Below are positions 25,687 to 34,920 of a DNA stretch of 64,000 nt, piece by piece. The translations under genes and the position numbers were made by a program. Position 1 is the first letter of the stretch; every line of letters begins with the position of its first letter. Source of the stretch: Bradyrhizobium aeschynomenes. GTDB lineage: Bacteria; Pseudomonadota; Alphaproteobacteria; Rhizobiales; Xanthobacteraceae. The notes under the pieces were generated by a model. The model had not been told where the DNA came from, ran no database searches, and saw only the letters and a list, made by a program, of their open reading frames with translations. The stretch is taken from assembly GCF_013178945.1 (NCBI RefSeq), contig NZ_JABFDM010000005.1:248001-312000 (forward strand), given 5' to 3'.

Positions 25687-27996
25687 ATGGCAGCTCCAAT
25701 CAAGTTCGGCATGGGTCAGAGCGTTCTCCGCAAGGAGGATGACGCGCTCATTCGCGGCAAGGGCCGCTATACCGACGATCTCGCGCCATCGGCCGCCCTG
25801 CATGCGCTGGTGCTGCGCTCGCCGCATGCCCATGCGAAGTTCACCGTCGATGTCGCCGCGGCGCGGCTGCTGCCGGGCGTGGCGCTGATTCTCACCGCCG
25901 AGGACACCGCGGAACTCGGCGGCCTGCCGTGCCTGTTCAACCTCGAGACCGATCCGTTCACCGCGCCGCCTTATCCGATCCTCGCCAAGGACGAGGTGCG
26001 TCATGTCGGCGACGCCGTCGCCTTCGTGGTCGCCGACACGCTCGACCATGCGCGCGATGCGATCGAGGCGATCAAGGTCGAGTGGACGACGCTGCCGGCC
26101 GTCACCGGCGTCGTCAATGCGATCAAGCCGGGCGCGCCGCAGGTGTGGGCCGATCACAAGGACAACGTGCTGTTCGACGTCTCGATCGGCGACAAGTCCG
26201 CGACCGAGGCGGCGTTCGCCAAGGCGCATGCGGTCGCCGAGATCCGCATCGTCAATCCGCGCGTGGTGGCGAGCTTCATGGAGACGCGCGCCGCCGTCTG
26301 CGAATACGACACCAAGCGCGATCATCTCACCTTGACGGCGGGCAGCCAGGGCAGCCACCGCCTGCGCGACATCCTGTGCCAGAACGTGCTGAAGATCCCG
26401 ACCGAGAAGATGCGCGTGATCTGCCCGGATGTCGGCGGTGGCTTCGGCACCAAGCTGTTTCCGTACCGGGAATACGCGCTGCTCGCGGTCGCCGCGCAGC
26501 GGCTGCGCAAGTCGGTGCGCTGGGCCGCCGACCGCTCCGAGCATTTCATGGGCGACGCGCAGGGCCGCGACAACGTTACGACCGCGAAGATGGCGCTGGC
26601 CGAGGACGGCAAGTTCCTCGCGATGGACGTCGACCTGATGGGCGACATGGGCGCCTATCTCTCGACCTTCGCGCCCTACATCCCGCATGGCGGCGCCGGC
26701 ATGCTGCCGGGCCTCTATGACATCCAGGCGTTCCACTGCCGCGTGCGCACGATCTTCACCCACACCGTGCCGGTCGATGCCTATCGCGGCGCCGGCCGTC
26801 CCGAGGCGGCCTATGTGGTCGAGCGCCTGGTCGATGCCTGCGCGCGCAAGCTCGACATGAGCGTCGATGCCATCCGGCGCAAGAACTTCATCCCGCCGCG
26901 CGCGCTGCCCTACAAGACCGCGACCGGCAAGGTCTACGATTCCGGTGATTTCAACGCGCATCTCAAGCGCGCGATGGAGATCGCGGAGTGGAAGGATTTT
27001 TCCAAGCGCGCCAAGGCCGCCAAGAAGCATGGCCTCATCCGCGGCATCGGGCTGGCGAGCTATGTCGAGGTCTGCGGCACCATGGGCGAGGAGACCGCCA
27101 ATGTGCGGCTCGATCCCAATGGCGACGTCACGATCCTGATCGGCACCCAGTCGAGCGGGCAGGGCCACCAGACCGCCTATGCGCAGATCGTCGCCGAGCA
27201 GTTCGGCCTGCCGCCGGAGCGCGTCCACATCCATCAGGGCGACACGGCGGAGATCGCGACCGGCCTCGGCACCGGCGGCTCGGCCTCGATCCCCTCGGGC
27301 GGCGTCAGCGTGCAGCGTGCGACGCATGAGCTCGGCGACAAGCTCAAGCAGATCGCGGCCGAAGCGCTCGAAGCCGGCCTCGGCGACCTCGAGATCGCCG
27401 ACGGCGTGATCCGCGTCGCCGGCACCGACCGCGCGATCAGCTTCGCCGATCTCGCCAAGCGCCCGGGCGTCGATCCCGCCAAGCTCAACGGCAGCGCCAC
27501 CTTCGCCAGCGCCGACGGCACCTACCCGAACGGCACCCATGTGGCTGAGATCGAGCTCGATCCGGCCACCGGAATCATCAGGATCGTGAACTACGTGATC
27601 GTCGACGATTTCGGCGTGACGTTGAATCCGCTGCTGCTCGCCGGCCAGGTGCATGGCGGCGCGGTGCAGGGCATCGGCCAGGCGCTGATGGAGCAGGTGG
27701 TCTACAGCAACTCCGACGCTCAGCTCGTCACCGGCAGCTACATGGACTACGCGCTGCCGCGCGCGGCGGATGCGCCGACCTTCACCTTCGAGACCCACAA
27801 CGTGCCCTGCAAGACCAACCCGATGGGCGTCAAGGGCGCGGGCGAGGCGGGCGCGATCGGCTCGTGCCCGGCGGTGGTCAATGCGATCGTCGAAGCACTG
27901 TGGCGTGAGTACAAGATCGACCACATCGACATGCCGGCGACCCCCGAGCGGGTCTGGATCGCGATCCGGGAGCAGCATCGCCGTCACAGTCTCTGA
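25687..27996 (+). CDS. Xanthine dehydrogenase-family molybdopterin-binding subunit (CoxL form II-like)
   Basis: A 769-residue large subunit of a molybdenum hydroxylase. It shows GGGFGTK in the cofactor-binding region, the form II signature AYRGAGRPE (A365-Y366-R367) instead of the AYxCSFR loop of true CO dehydrogenase, and the GVKGAGEAG loop with the catalytic base E720. It should therefore hydroxylate an aldehyde or heterocycle rather than oxidise CO. The partner FAD (CoxM) and 2Fe-2S (CoxS) subunits are not encoded in the window. No Tat signal is visible, so a cytoplasmic location is likely. The next two genes encode c-type cytochromes, but a terminator separates them from each other. Confidence 0.85.
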   Translation: MAAPIKFGMGQSVLRKEDDALIRGKGRYTDDLAPSAALHALVLRSPHAHAKFTVDVAAARLLPGVALILTAEDTAELGGLPCLFNLETDPFTAPPYPILAKDEVRHVGDAVAFVVADTLDHARDAIEAIKVEWTTLPAVTGVVNAIKPGAPQVWADHKDNVLFDVSIGDKSATEAAFAKAHAVAEIRIVNPRVVASFMETRAAVCEYDTKRDHLTLTAGSQGSHRLRDILCQNVLKIPTEKMRVICPDVGGGFGTKLFPYREYALLAVAAQRLRKSVRWAADRSEHFMGDAQGRDNVTTAKMALAEDGKFLAMDVDLMGDMGAYLSTFAPYIPHGGAGMLPGLYDIQAFHCRVRTIFTHTVPVDAYRGAGRPEAAYVVERLVDACARKLDMSVDAIRRKNFIPPRALPYKTATGKVYDSGDFNAHLKRAMEIAEWKDFSKRAKAAKKHGLIRGIGLASYVEVCGTMGEETANVRLDPNGDVTILIGTQSSGQGHQTAYAQIVAEQFGLPPERVHIHQGDTAEIATGLGTGGSASIPSGGVSVQRATHELGDKLKQIAAEALEAGLGDLEIADGVIRVAGTDRAISFADLAKRPGVDPAKLNGSATFASADGTYPNGTHVAEIELDPATGIIRIVNYVIVDDFGVTLNPLLLAGQVHGGAVQGIGQALMEQVVYSNSDAQLVTGSYMDYALPRAADAPTFTFETHNVPCKTNPMGVKGAGEAGAIGSCPAVVNAIVEALWREYKIDHIDMPATPERVWIAIREQHRRHSL

Positions 27997-28128
27997 GTAC
28001 CCTCTCCCAGCGTACCTCTCCGATATCCGCCTCAATTCCGGAATAACCCGCCGGGGCAGGGGTTGACCAAACAGGCGCGACCCGTCCGGGTGGGCTGGAC
28101 GGGATTGTGACAACAAAGGAGCGAATTG

Positions 28129-28581
28129 ATGAAGCGGACTGTCGTGGTGGCAGCAGCAGCGTTGCTGCTCGGGGCCGGCGCCGTGATGGCACAGGACAAC
28201 CTGGTCAAGCAGAGCCAGGACATCATGAAGGCGAACGCCAAGAACCTCGGCGGTGTCCTGATCGCCATGGTCAAGGGCGAGAAGCCGTATGACCAGGCCG
28301 CCGTCAATGCCGCCCTGGCGCAGCTCGACGAGACTGCCAAGAAGCTGCCGACGATGTATCCGGCCAGCATGAAGGGCGCGAAGTTCGAGGGCGACTACAG
28401 CGCCTCGCCGAAGATCTGGGAAGACCAGGCCGGCTTCAAGGCCAAGATCGACAGCTTCGCCAAGGTCGTCACCGAGGCCAAGGCCAAGATCAAGGATCTC
28501 GACAGCCTGAAGGCGACGGCGCCTGCGATCGGCAAGGAATGTGGCGGCTGCCACGAGACCTTCCGTCTCAAGAACGGCTGA
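28129..28581 (+). CDS. Class II cytochrome c (c'/c556 type)
   Basis: A 150-residue periplasmic cytochrome. Residues 1 to about 22 form a signal peptide ending VMA-QD. The mature protein is a predicted four-helix bundle with the haem motif CGGCH near the C-terminus (C138, C141, H142), the layout of class II cytochromes c. It may bind NO or carry electrons. Start: the ATG at 28129 follows AAAGGAG by 7 bp; a TTG immediately before it is less likely. It lies 132 bp after the CoxL-like gene and is closed by a strong hairpin terminator at 28597-28638. Confidence 0.88.
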   Translation: MKRTVVVAAAALLLGAGAVMAQDNLVKQSQDIMKANAKNLGGVLIAMVKGEKPYDQAAVNAALAQLDETAKKLPTMYPASMKGAKFEGDYSASPKIWEDQAGFKAKIDSFAKVVTEAKAKIKDLDSLKATAPAIGKECGGCHETFRLKNG

Positions 28582-28596
28582 TCTGTCGTGACATCG

Positions 28597-28638
28597 ACGG
28601 GGGCGGACGCGGCAGCGCGTTCGCCCCCGTTCGTTTTT
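28597..28638 (+). terminator. Rho-independent terminator after the cytochrome c gene
   Basis: A 15-bp stem (ACGGGGGCGGACGCG paired with CGCGTTCGCCCCCGT, one mismatch) closes a GCAG loop and is followed by TCGTTTTT. It begins 15 bp after the stop codon of the class II cytochrome gene and separates it from the diheme cytochrome gene. Confidence 0.88.
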
Positions 28639-28751
28639 GCCGCACTGGCTTCTGGCCCGCGGGTTTGCCCGGCCCGTGCGTCTTGTCGTATCACGGCGCT
28701 CGCGGCGGATGACTGCCGGACGCTTATCTTCCTGCCTGTGACGGAGCGACC

Positions 28752-29672
28752 ATGCCCAGACGCCTCCTGCTTGCTCTCTGCGCGCTCGGCGCCGCCGGCC
28801 TTGCGGTGTTCTGGTGGTTGACCCAGCCGTCCACGATCGCGCTCGCAGCGACGACGAGGGCGCCCGACCTCGCCAACGGCCAGGAGATGTTCAACATCGG
28901 CGGCTGCGCCTCCTGCCATCAGGTGCCGAACCAGCCGGATCGCTTGAAGCTCGGTGGCGGCCTGCCGCTGACGTCGCCGTTCGGCACCTTCTATGCGCCC
29001 AACATCTCGCCCGACCCCAATGACGGGATCGGGCGCTGGACCGAGGCGCAGTTCGTCAATGCGGTGGTCAAGGGTGTCTCGCCCGGCGGCAGTCACTATT
29101 ACCCGGCGTTTCCCTATACCTCCTACGCCGGCGCCAAGGTCGACGACGTCCGCGATCTGTTCGCCTACATGAAGACGCTGCCGCCGGTGGCCGGCAAGTC
29201 GCGCGACCACGACATGCCGTTTCCTTTCAACATTCGCCGCACGCTCGGTATTTGGAAACTTCTGTTCTTCGACGACAAGCCGTTCGTGACGAACGCCTCG
29301 CGCTCGGCGGAATGGAATCGCGGCGCCTATCTGGTCAACACGTTCGGCCATTGCGCCGAATGCCACAGCCCGCGCAACCCTCTCGGCGGCATCGTTTCGG
29401 CACAGCGCCTCGCTGGCGGCCCCGATCCGGAGGGGCAGGGCTTCGTGCCGAACATCACCCAGAAGGGCCTGTCGGACTGGAGCGAGAGCGACATCAGCTA
29501 TTTCCTCGAGACCGGGCAATTGCCCGACGGGGACAGCGCCGGAGGGTCGATGGCGCGGGTGATCCGCAATACGTCGCAGCTGACGCCCGAGGATCGCAAG
29601 GCGATGGCGGTCTATCTGAAATCCTTGCCGCCGGTCGAAGGCCCGCCGAAGCCGAAGAAGCCGGCGGGCTGA
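28752..29672 (+). CDS. Diheme c-type cytochrome, membrane-anchored
   Basis: A 306-residue protein with an N-terminal hydrophobic anchor (about residues 4-24, no obvious cleavage site) and two class I cytochrome c domains. The haem motifs are CASCH (C52/C55/H56) and CAECH (C201/C204/H205). Such proteins resemble cytochrome subunits that take electrons from periplasmic alcohol, aldehyde or gluconate dehydrogenases. Its partner is unclear; the CoxL-like enzyme 0.8 kb upstream is a candidate on position only. A GGAG site lies just before the ATG at 28752. The C-terminus ends in a Pro/Lys-rich tail. Confidence 0.85.
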   Translation: MPRRLLLALCALGAAGLAVFWWLTQPSTIALAATTRAPDLANGQEMFNIGGCASCHQVPNQPDRLKLGGGLPLTSPFGTFYAPNISPDPNDGIGRWTEAQFVNAVVKGVSPGGSHYYPAFPYTSYAGAKVDDVRDLFAYMKTLPPVAGKSRDHDMPFPFNIRRTLGIWKLLFFDDKPFVTNASRSAEWNRGAYLVNTFGHCAECHSPRNPLGGIVSAQRLAGGPDPEGQGFVPNITQKGLSDWSESDISYFLETGQLPDGDSAGGSMARVIRNTSQLTPEDRKAMAVYLKSLPPVEGPPKPKKPAG

Positions 29673-29734
29673 CGAGACGAGCGTTTCCTTCGAACCGGTT
29701 GTTTCCGTCTCGGGATCCCGCCATCCCCACCGCC

Positions 29735-29833
29735 GTCATGCTCCGCGAAAGCGGGGCATCCAGTACTCCGCGGCAGAAGAGATTGACCGAGGTGTCACGG
29801 CGTACTGGATCGTCCGCTTTCGCGGACGATGAC
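29735..29833. repeat. Intergenic inverted-repeat element, copy 4
   Basis: A 99-bp inverted-repeat element starting GTCATGCTCCGCGAAAGCGG and ending TTTCGCGGACGATGAC, with an inner pair ATCCAGTACTCCG / CGGCGTACTGGAT. It lies between the stops of the convergent diheme cytochrome and LivJ-like genes and may act as a bidirectional terminator. Confidence 0.65.
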
Positions 29834-29879
29834 AGCGAGAGCTAAATGACCAACGTGCCAGGACTCCGGAAACCGTCTT

Positions 29880-31040
29880 CTAGATCGGCTTGAAGGTGCC
29901 GTCGCTCTGAATCACGGTCAGCGAGACAGGCGGCGGGTTCTCCTTGCGCGCATTGCCAAAGCTGACGACGAGGCCGCCGATGTCGAACTGGCCGACCTCG
30001 TTGATGATCCGCAGCAGCTCGGCCCGCGTCGGGTTGGGCCCGGTCATCGCCAGAGCGCGCGCCACCAGGCGGCCGGTGATGTAGCCCTCGAGGCCGATGA
30101 AGTCGGGCGTCTGGCTCGGATCGAGCGTCTTCATGGCCGCCTGATAGTCGGCGACGATGCGGCGATCCGTGTCCCACGGGAACGGCACCACCTCGGAGAC
30201 GATGACGCCACGCCCTTCCGAGCCGAGCTCCTTGGCGAGCGCATTGCCGCCGACGAAGGACACCGCCGAGAAGGTCGGACTGAAGCCTGAGCGATGCGCC
30301 ATCTTGATGAACTCCGCGCACGGGCCGTAGGTGCCGACCAGGATCACGGCCTCCGGCTCGGCGCGGCGGATCACCTTCAGCGCCGCACCGACGGCGCGCG
30401 TGTTGCGCTCGAACGTGCCCTCGGCGGCGAGCTCCAGCCCGCGCCGGTCGAGATGGGTCTTGACCCCGGCCAGCACGTCGCGGCCGAACGCGTCGTCCTG
30501 ATAGAAGATGGCGATGCGGGTGAGACGCAGCTCCTCGGTGAGATGCTTGATCGAGGCTTCCGCCTCGGCCGCGTAGCTCGCGCGGATGTTGACGATGTTC
30601 TGGAATTCCGGCGCGCGCAGGAATTCGGCGCCGGACACCGGCCCGATGAAGGGCACGTCGTTCGAGGCTGCGATCGGCGCGGTGGCCATCGCGGTCGGAG
30701 TGCCGACGGCGCCGATCAGCGCGAACACCTTGTCCTCGTAGATCAGCTTGATGGTCTCGACCACGGAGCGGTCGGGGTCGTAGCCGTCATTTCGGCTCGC
30801 CAGCTTGAGCCGGCGGCCATAGACGCCGCCCTTGGCATTGAGCTCGCTGAACGCGGCCAGCAGGCCCTGGCGCGCGGCCTGGCCCAACGCTGCCGACGGG
30901 CCCTCCAGGGCTGCCACCTGGCCGAACAGGATCGAGTCGTTGGTCACGCCGAGCTCGTCGGCGCGGGCAGACCCGACCAGGAGCAGGCCCGCAACCAGGA
31001 TGAGAACGATGGAGTTCCGGAAACTTGAGAACCAGTTCAT
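29880..31040 (-). CDS. ABC transporter substrate-binding protein, branched-chain amino acid/amide (LivJ) family
   Basis: A 386-residue periplasmic binding protein with a signal peptide (about residues 1-28, ending SARA-DE). Two lobes of the leucine-binding type I fold follow; GQVAALEGPSAALGQAARQG and the NAKGGVYGRRLKL segment are typical of the family. It would deliver an amino acid, amide, urea or aromatic acid to an ABC permease, but no permease or ATPase gene is adjacent, so it is an orphan receptor here. The start at 31040 is used; a GTG 18 bp upstream is also in frame. Confidence 0.85.
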   Translation of the reverse strand: MNWFSSFRNSIVLILVAGLLLVGSARADELGVTNDSILFGQVAALEGPSAALGQAARQGLLAAFSELNAKGGVYGRRLKLASRNDGYDPDRSVVETIKLIYEDKVFALIGAVGTPTAMATAPIAASNDVPFIGPVSGAEFLRAPEFQNIVNIRASYAAEAEASIKHLTEELRLTRIAIFYQDDAFGRDVLAGVKTHLDRRGLELAAEGTFERNTRAVGAALKVIRRAEPEAVILVGTYGPCAEFIKMAHRSGFSPTFSAVSFVGGNALAKELGSEGRGVIVSEVVPFPWDTDRRIVADYQAAMKTLDPSQTPDFIGLEGYITGRLVARALAMTGPNPTRAELLRIINEVGQFDIGGLVVSFGNARKENPPPVSLTVIQSDGTFKPI

Positions 31041-31248
31041 TTGCGATCTTCGATTCACGCGTACGCCTGACGAGAAATCAGCCTACGCGCGTTGAATGAA
31101 GACCTCGCTAAAGACGTAGCTCGCGCTTGATCGCGTTTTGGGTGGCCCTGAAAAGCCAGTCGTTAACCAAGCCTCGGTTTCTGGTACTCCACAACTGATC
31201 ATCTTTGACCGTCCTTAACTTAGCCGGCCGAGCATCGGTGCTCGTGTC

Positions 31249-33786
31249 GTGAGGGGCAGCCGTTTGGCGGGGGCCATATTGCAGGTTGAAGAGTACAGCG
31301 CACCGACGCTGCAGGAACATGATGGTGCTCGCATCGGTGGCGGGCGCGAGAGACTGCGCGCGTCGCTATCGCGATACCGCCTCTATCGTCCTGCGATCAT
31401 CGCCGCATGCGTCGGCGTGGTGCTGTCGATTGCCGGAACGGTCGCCGTCGGCCGCTGGGAGAACCGGCTGGCGCGGACCGATTTCGAAGGTGTGGCCGAG
31501 GCGCAGGCGATCCTGGTCCAGAACGGCGTCAACGAATATGTCAGCCGGCTGACGGCGCTGCGCACCCGCTTCGAATCCGCCAACGACGACATCACGCGGA
31601 GCGAATACCAGACGTTCAGCACGCGCCTGTTCGAGGCGCATCGCGGCATGCTGCGTCTGGCCTGGCTGCCGCGGATCAAGCGCAAGGAGCGCGGCGAGTA
31701 CGAAGCGGCCGCGATCACCGACGGCGTTCCCGCCTTCCGCATCAAGTCCTATCCGGACGGCACGGTGGCGCCGGAGAGCGACGAGTACTATCCGGTCTAC
31801 TTCTCGACCGAGGCAAAGACCTCGCCGGTCTACGGCCTGGATTACTGGAGCATCCCCGATCATCGCGCCGTGCTGGAGCAGTCGCGCGACTACGACATGA
31901 TCGGCGCGCTGCGGACCCGCCAGAACCTGATCAATCAGAACGAGCGCAACAACGCCGTGATGATCGGCATCCCCGTCTATGCCAAGGGCACGTCGCGCAC
32001 CACCGTCGCCGACCGCCGCCGCAATCTCTCCGGCTTCATCGTCGGCGTTTTCGACCTGCCGATGCTGCTGCAGTCGGTGCGTGCGAACAATCCGAACAGC
32101 CCGGCGCTGCAGATCAACCTGCTGCCGCCGGAGCGCGTGATCAATGCTTCCGGCGTCGATCCGCAGCGCTGGCCCGCCGACCCCAACATCTGGTCGACCA
32201 CCCTGCGCATCGGCGATGCCGACTGGGTGTTCCAGGCCGCGCCCGCCGGCGGCGGCCTGATGGCGACGCATAATCGCGCGCTGGCGCTGTACGCCGCGGG
32301 CATCGCGACGACGATCTTCCTCGCCGTCTATCTCGCTCTGTCGAGCCGCAACGCCCAGCAGCTCGCGCTCGCGAACCGCCGCGTGCTGGAGCTGGCGCAG
32401 ACCGATGCGCTGACCGGGCTCGCGAACCGCGCCTTCTTCCTCGAGGAGATGGAGCGCATCAACGACGACAAGAACGGCCGCTTCACCGTCTTCCTGCTCG
32501 ACCTCGACCGCTTCAAGAACGTCAACGACTCGCTCGGCCATGGCGCCGGCGACGAGCTGCTGATGCAGGTCGCGCAGCGGCTGCGCTCGCAGTTGCGCGA
32601 CGAGGACGTGCTGGCGCGGCTCGGCGGCGACGAGTTCGCCCTGATCCAGGCCGGCTCCAGCGATCAGCGCGCCGCCGCGATCGAGCTGGCGCAGCGCATC
32701 ACCAAGCTGATCGCCGAGCCGTTCCAGATCGGCGGCCAGCGCGTCGAGATCGGCACCAGCATCGGCATCTCGCTCGCGCCCCAGCACGGCCGTGACCAGG
32801 AGCATCTGCTCAAGAAGGCCGACCTTGCGCTCTACCGTTCGAAATCCGCCGGCCGCAGCTGCTACACGATGTACGACGATGCGATGTCGGCCGAGCTCGA
32901 GGCCCGCAACACGCTGGAAGGCGACCTCCGCGACGCCATCGCGCAGTGCCAGTTCGAGGTTCACTACCAGCCGTTCTACGATGCCGAGACGCGCGAGCGC
33001 CGCGGCGTCGAGGCGCTGGTGCGCTGGCGTCATCCGGTCAAGGGGCTGGTGCCGCCGGACAAGTTCATCCCGCTGGCGGAATCGACCGGCCTGATCGTGC
33101 CGCTCGGCGAGTGGATCATCGGGCGCGTGTGTGACGACGCGACGGCGTGGCCCGACGACGTCAAGGTCGCGGTCAACCTGTCGCCCGTGCAGTTCAAGCA
33201 GTCGGAGCTGTTCGACGTCATTCAGTCGGCGCTCGCGAGGTCCGGCCTCGATCCGAAGCGGCTCGAGATCGAGATCACCGAGTCGGTGCTGCTGGAGCGT
33301 GCGGCAGAGAACGAGAGCTTCATCGACCGGCTCAAGGGCCTTGGAATCTCGCTGGCGCTGGACGATTTCGGCACCGGCTACTCGTCGCTGCGCTCGCTGA
33401 CCGCGTTCCCGTTCAACAAGATCAAGATCGACAAGTCCTTCGTCGCCAATCTGAGCGTGCGCGACGAAAGCGCCGCCGTGATCTCGTCGGTGGTGACGCT
33501 GGCGCGCGGGCTGGGGATTCAGATCACGGCCGAAGGCGTCGAGACCGAGGAGCAGCTGGCGCAGTTGCGCGCGCTCGGAGTCAACTTCGCACAGGGCTAT
33601 CTGCTGGGCCGGCCGATGCCGGTCGAGCAGCTGGAGCAGCATCTGGACATCGCGCGGGCGTCGGATGAGACGGACGAGCCGGCGCCGCAGGAAGAAGGCA
33701 CCCACGAGACCGATGCACGCTCGGCCGCGGTGGTCGCGCTCATTCCCCGGTCCGGGGCGCTGCTATCCCTCGCATCCAACGGCTGA
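31249..33786 (+). CDS. CHASE-GGDEF-EAL membrane signalling protein
   Basis: An 845-residue c-di-GMP enzyme. Two membrane segments (about 48-68 and 346-366) bracket a periplasmic CHASE sensor domain with the family features RLAWLPRI and GLDYWS. The cytoplasmic GGDEF domain has an intact GGDEF (459-463) and a product-inhibition RxxD (R450/D453), so it may make c-di-GMP. The EAL domain has an intact EAL (588-590), an ITESVLL segment and DDFGTGYSSL, so it may also degrade it. Which activity dominates is unknown. The GTG at 31249 is the most upstream plausible start and is uncertain. Its 3' end overlaps the convergent AraC gene by 47 bp. Confidence 0.88.
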   Translation: MRGSRLAGAILQVEEYSAPTLQEHDGARIGGGRERLRASLSRYRLYRPAIIAACVGVVLSIAGTVAVGRWENRLARTDFEGVAEAQAILVQNGVNEYVSRLTALRTRFESANDDITRSEYQTFSTRLFEAHRGMLRLAWLPRIKRKERGEYEAAAITDGVPAFRIKSYPDGTVAPESDEYYPVYFSTEAKTSPVYGLDYWSIPDHRAVLEQSRDYDMIGALRTRQNLINQNERNNAVMIGIPVYAKGTSRTTVADRRRNLSGFIVGVFDLPMLLQSVRANNPNSPALQINLLPPERVINASGVDPQRWPADPNIWSTTLRIGDADWVFQAAPAGGGLMATHNRALALYAAGIATTIFLAVYLALSSRNAQQLALANRRVLELAQTDALTGLANRAFFLEEMERINDDKNGRFTVFLLDLDRFKNVNDSLGHGAGDELLMQVAQRLRSQLRDEDVLARLGGDEFALIQAGSSDQRAAAIELAQRITKLIAEPFQIGGQRVEIGTSIGISLAPQHGRDQEHLLKKADLALYRSKSAGRSCYTMYDDAMSAELEARNTLEGDLRDAIAQCQFEVHYQPFYDAETRERRGVEALVRWRHPVKGLVPPDKFIPLAESTGLIVPLGEWIIGRVCDDATAWPDDVKVAVNLSPVQFKQSELFDVIQSALARSGLDPKRLEIEITESVLLERAAENESFIDRLKGLGISLALDDFGTGYSSLRSLTAFPFNKIKIDKSFVANLSVRDESAAVISSVVTLARGLGIQITAEGVETEEQLAQLRALGVNFAQGYLLGRPMPVEQLEQHLDIARASDETDEPAPQEEGTHETDARSAAVVALIPRSGALLSLASNG

Positions 33787-34804
33787 GCGGCGAGGCGGCG
33801 TCCGCCTCGGCGGCGGCCGACAGCTGCGGCAGGCCGAGCATCGCCGCCTCGCGCGCGGCGCTCGGCGTGATGCCATAGGCCGCCTTGAACAGCCGCGTGA
33901 AATGCGCATCCGTGCCGAGCTGCCAGCGCCGCGCCACCTCGCTGACGCGCAAGCCGCGCGATCCGCTTCCCGCGAGATCGAAGAAGGCGCGGTGCAGGCG
34001 GCGGCTGCGGATGTAGTCGGCGATGCCGCCGATCGGTGCGAACAGCCGATACAGCGATGCCCGTGACAGGCCGAAATGCAGCGCGACGGCGTCGGCGCTG
34101 AGCTCGGGGCTGGACAGCTGCGATTCGATGTATTGCCGGATGCGGAGCAGCGAGGCATCCGCCGTCACGCTGCGATCGGCATCGCGGCGCTCGAGCTCGC
34201 CGCGCAGGCACGCCGAGATCAGCGAGATCGTCCCGTCGACGACGGCCTGGCACTCATCGAAGCTCATCCGCGGTGCGCAATCGAGCAGTGCGCCGAAATG
34301 CCGCGCCAGCAGCGGCGCCAAGGCCCCGCCGCGCGGCAGCACCAGCCCGTGCAGATCATCGACCTGCAGCAGGCGGGAATCGAACATCGGCCGCGGCACC
34401 ACCATGGTGACGTTCTCGAACGGCGTGGCACGCGTCTCGAGTGTCTGGGCCAGATCGAGCACGCAGAGATCGCCGGCTTCGACCCGGATCGGGCGCTGGC
34501 CGGCAACGCCCTCATAGCCGCCGCTTACATAGAGCTGCAGGATGATGTGATCGACGCCGCTGCGCGCGATGGTCTCGGCCGATCGCCGGAAGCGCTGGCC
34601 GCTGGCCCGGGCCGATCCGAGCAGGACGGAGCCAAGCGCATAGGACAGGACATCCGCCCTGAAGGGGGCGGCCTCGCCGGCGGCGAGGTCATCGACGTCG
34701 AAGAACGTCGAGGTGGCCTCGCGCCAGGCGACGATATTGGTCTCGGTGTCCATCTGCTCGGCTGAGAAGCCGTAACTCGGCAGCAGGGACGAAACGGCTT
34801 TCAT
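33740..34804 (-). CDS. AraC-family transcriptional regulator
   Basis: A 354-residue regulator. The N-terminal 220 or so residues form a cupin-like ligand/AraC-binding region, as in the AraC_binding_2 group. The C-terminus has two helix-turn-helix motifs (LSADAVALHFGLSRASLYRLF and RVSEVARRWQLGTDAHFTRLF) followed by the GITPSAAR end typical of AraC domains. No effector can be inferred. The ATG at 34804 is chosen over an upstream start at 34900 that would add 32 polar residues and run into the divergent RNA promoter region. It is transcribed away from the candidate RNA at 34921-35139. Confidence 0.85.
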   Translation of the reverse strand: MKAVSSLLPSYGFSAEQMDTETNIVAWREATSTFFDVDDLAAGEAAPFRADVLSYALGSVLLGSARASGQRFRRSAETIARSGVDHIILQLYVSGGYEGVAGQRPIRVEAGDLCVLDLAQTLETRATPFENVTMVVPRPMFDSRLLQVDDLHGLVLPRGGALAPLLARHFGALLDCAPRMSFDECQAVVDGTISLISACLRGELERRDADRSVTADASLLRIRQYIESQLSSPELSADAVALHFGLSRASLYRLFAPIGGIADYIRSRRLHRAFFDLAGSGSRGLRVSEVARRWQLGTDAHFTRLFKAAYGITPSAAREAAMLGLPQLSAAAEADAASPLSRWMRGIAAPRTGE

Positions 34805-34886
34805 CTCACTCTTCACACGACGTCGCAGACTGTCTTGAGCTTTCGTCTCAACTTCTTGATCGATCGTATCCGGCCACTCGCCCGCA

Positions 34887-34917
34887 TTGACCTCCCGCAC
34901 CCCGCACCGGTTATAGG
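34887..34917 (+). promoter_or_regulatory. Sigma-70-type promoter for the candidate RNA
   Basis: TTGACC (34887-34892) and TATAGG (34912-34917) are separated by 19 bp (18 bp if TTATAG is taken as the -10). A run of G and C follows, placing initiation near 34921-34925. No open reading frame with a ribosome-binding site begins within 200 bp downstream on the plus strand. Confidence 0.55.
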
Positions 34918-34920
34918 GGG

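Noticed and set aside
25687..27996. True aerobic CO dehydrogenase
   Set aside because: The AYxCSFR active-site loop is replaced by AYRGAGRPE and the other subunits are not adjacent.
25516..28554. A 1,012-codon minus-strand frame opposite the CoxL-like and cytochrome genes
   Set aside because: Pure antisense shadow; the plus-strand genes have clear motifs, ribosome-binding sites and a terminator.
31108..31320. A 70-codon minus-strand frame before the GGDEF gene
   Set aside because: Overlaps the start of the GGDEF-EAL gene, no ribosome-binding site, no recognisable features.
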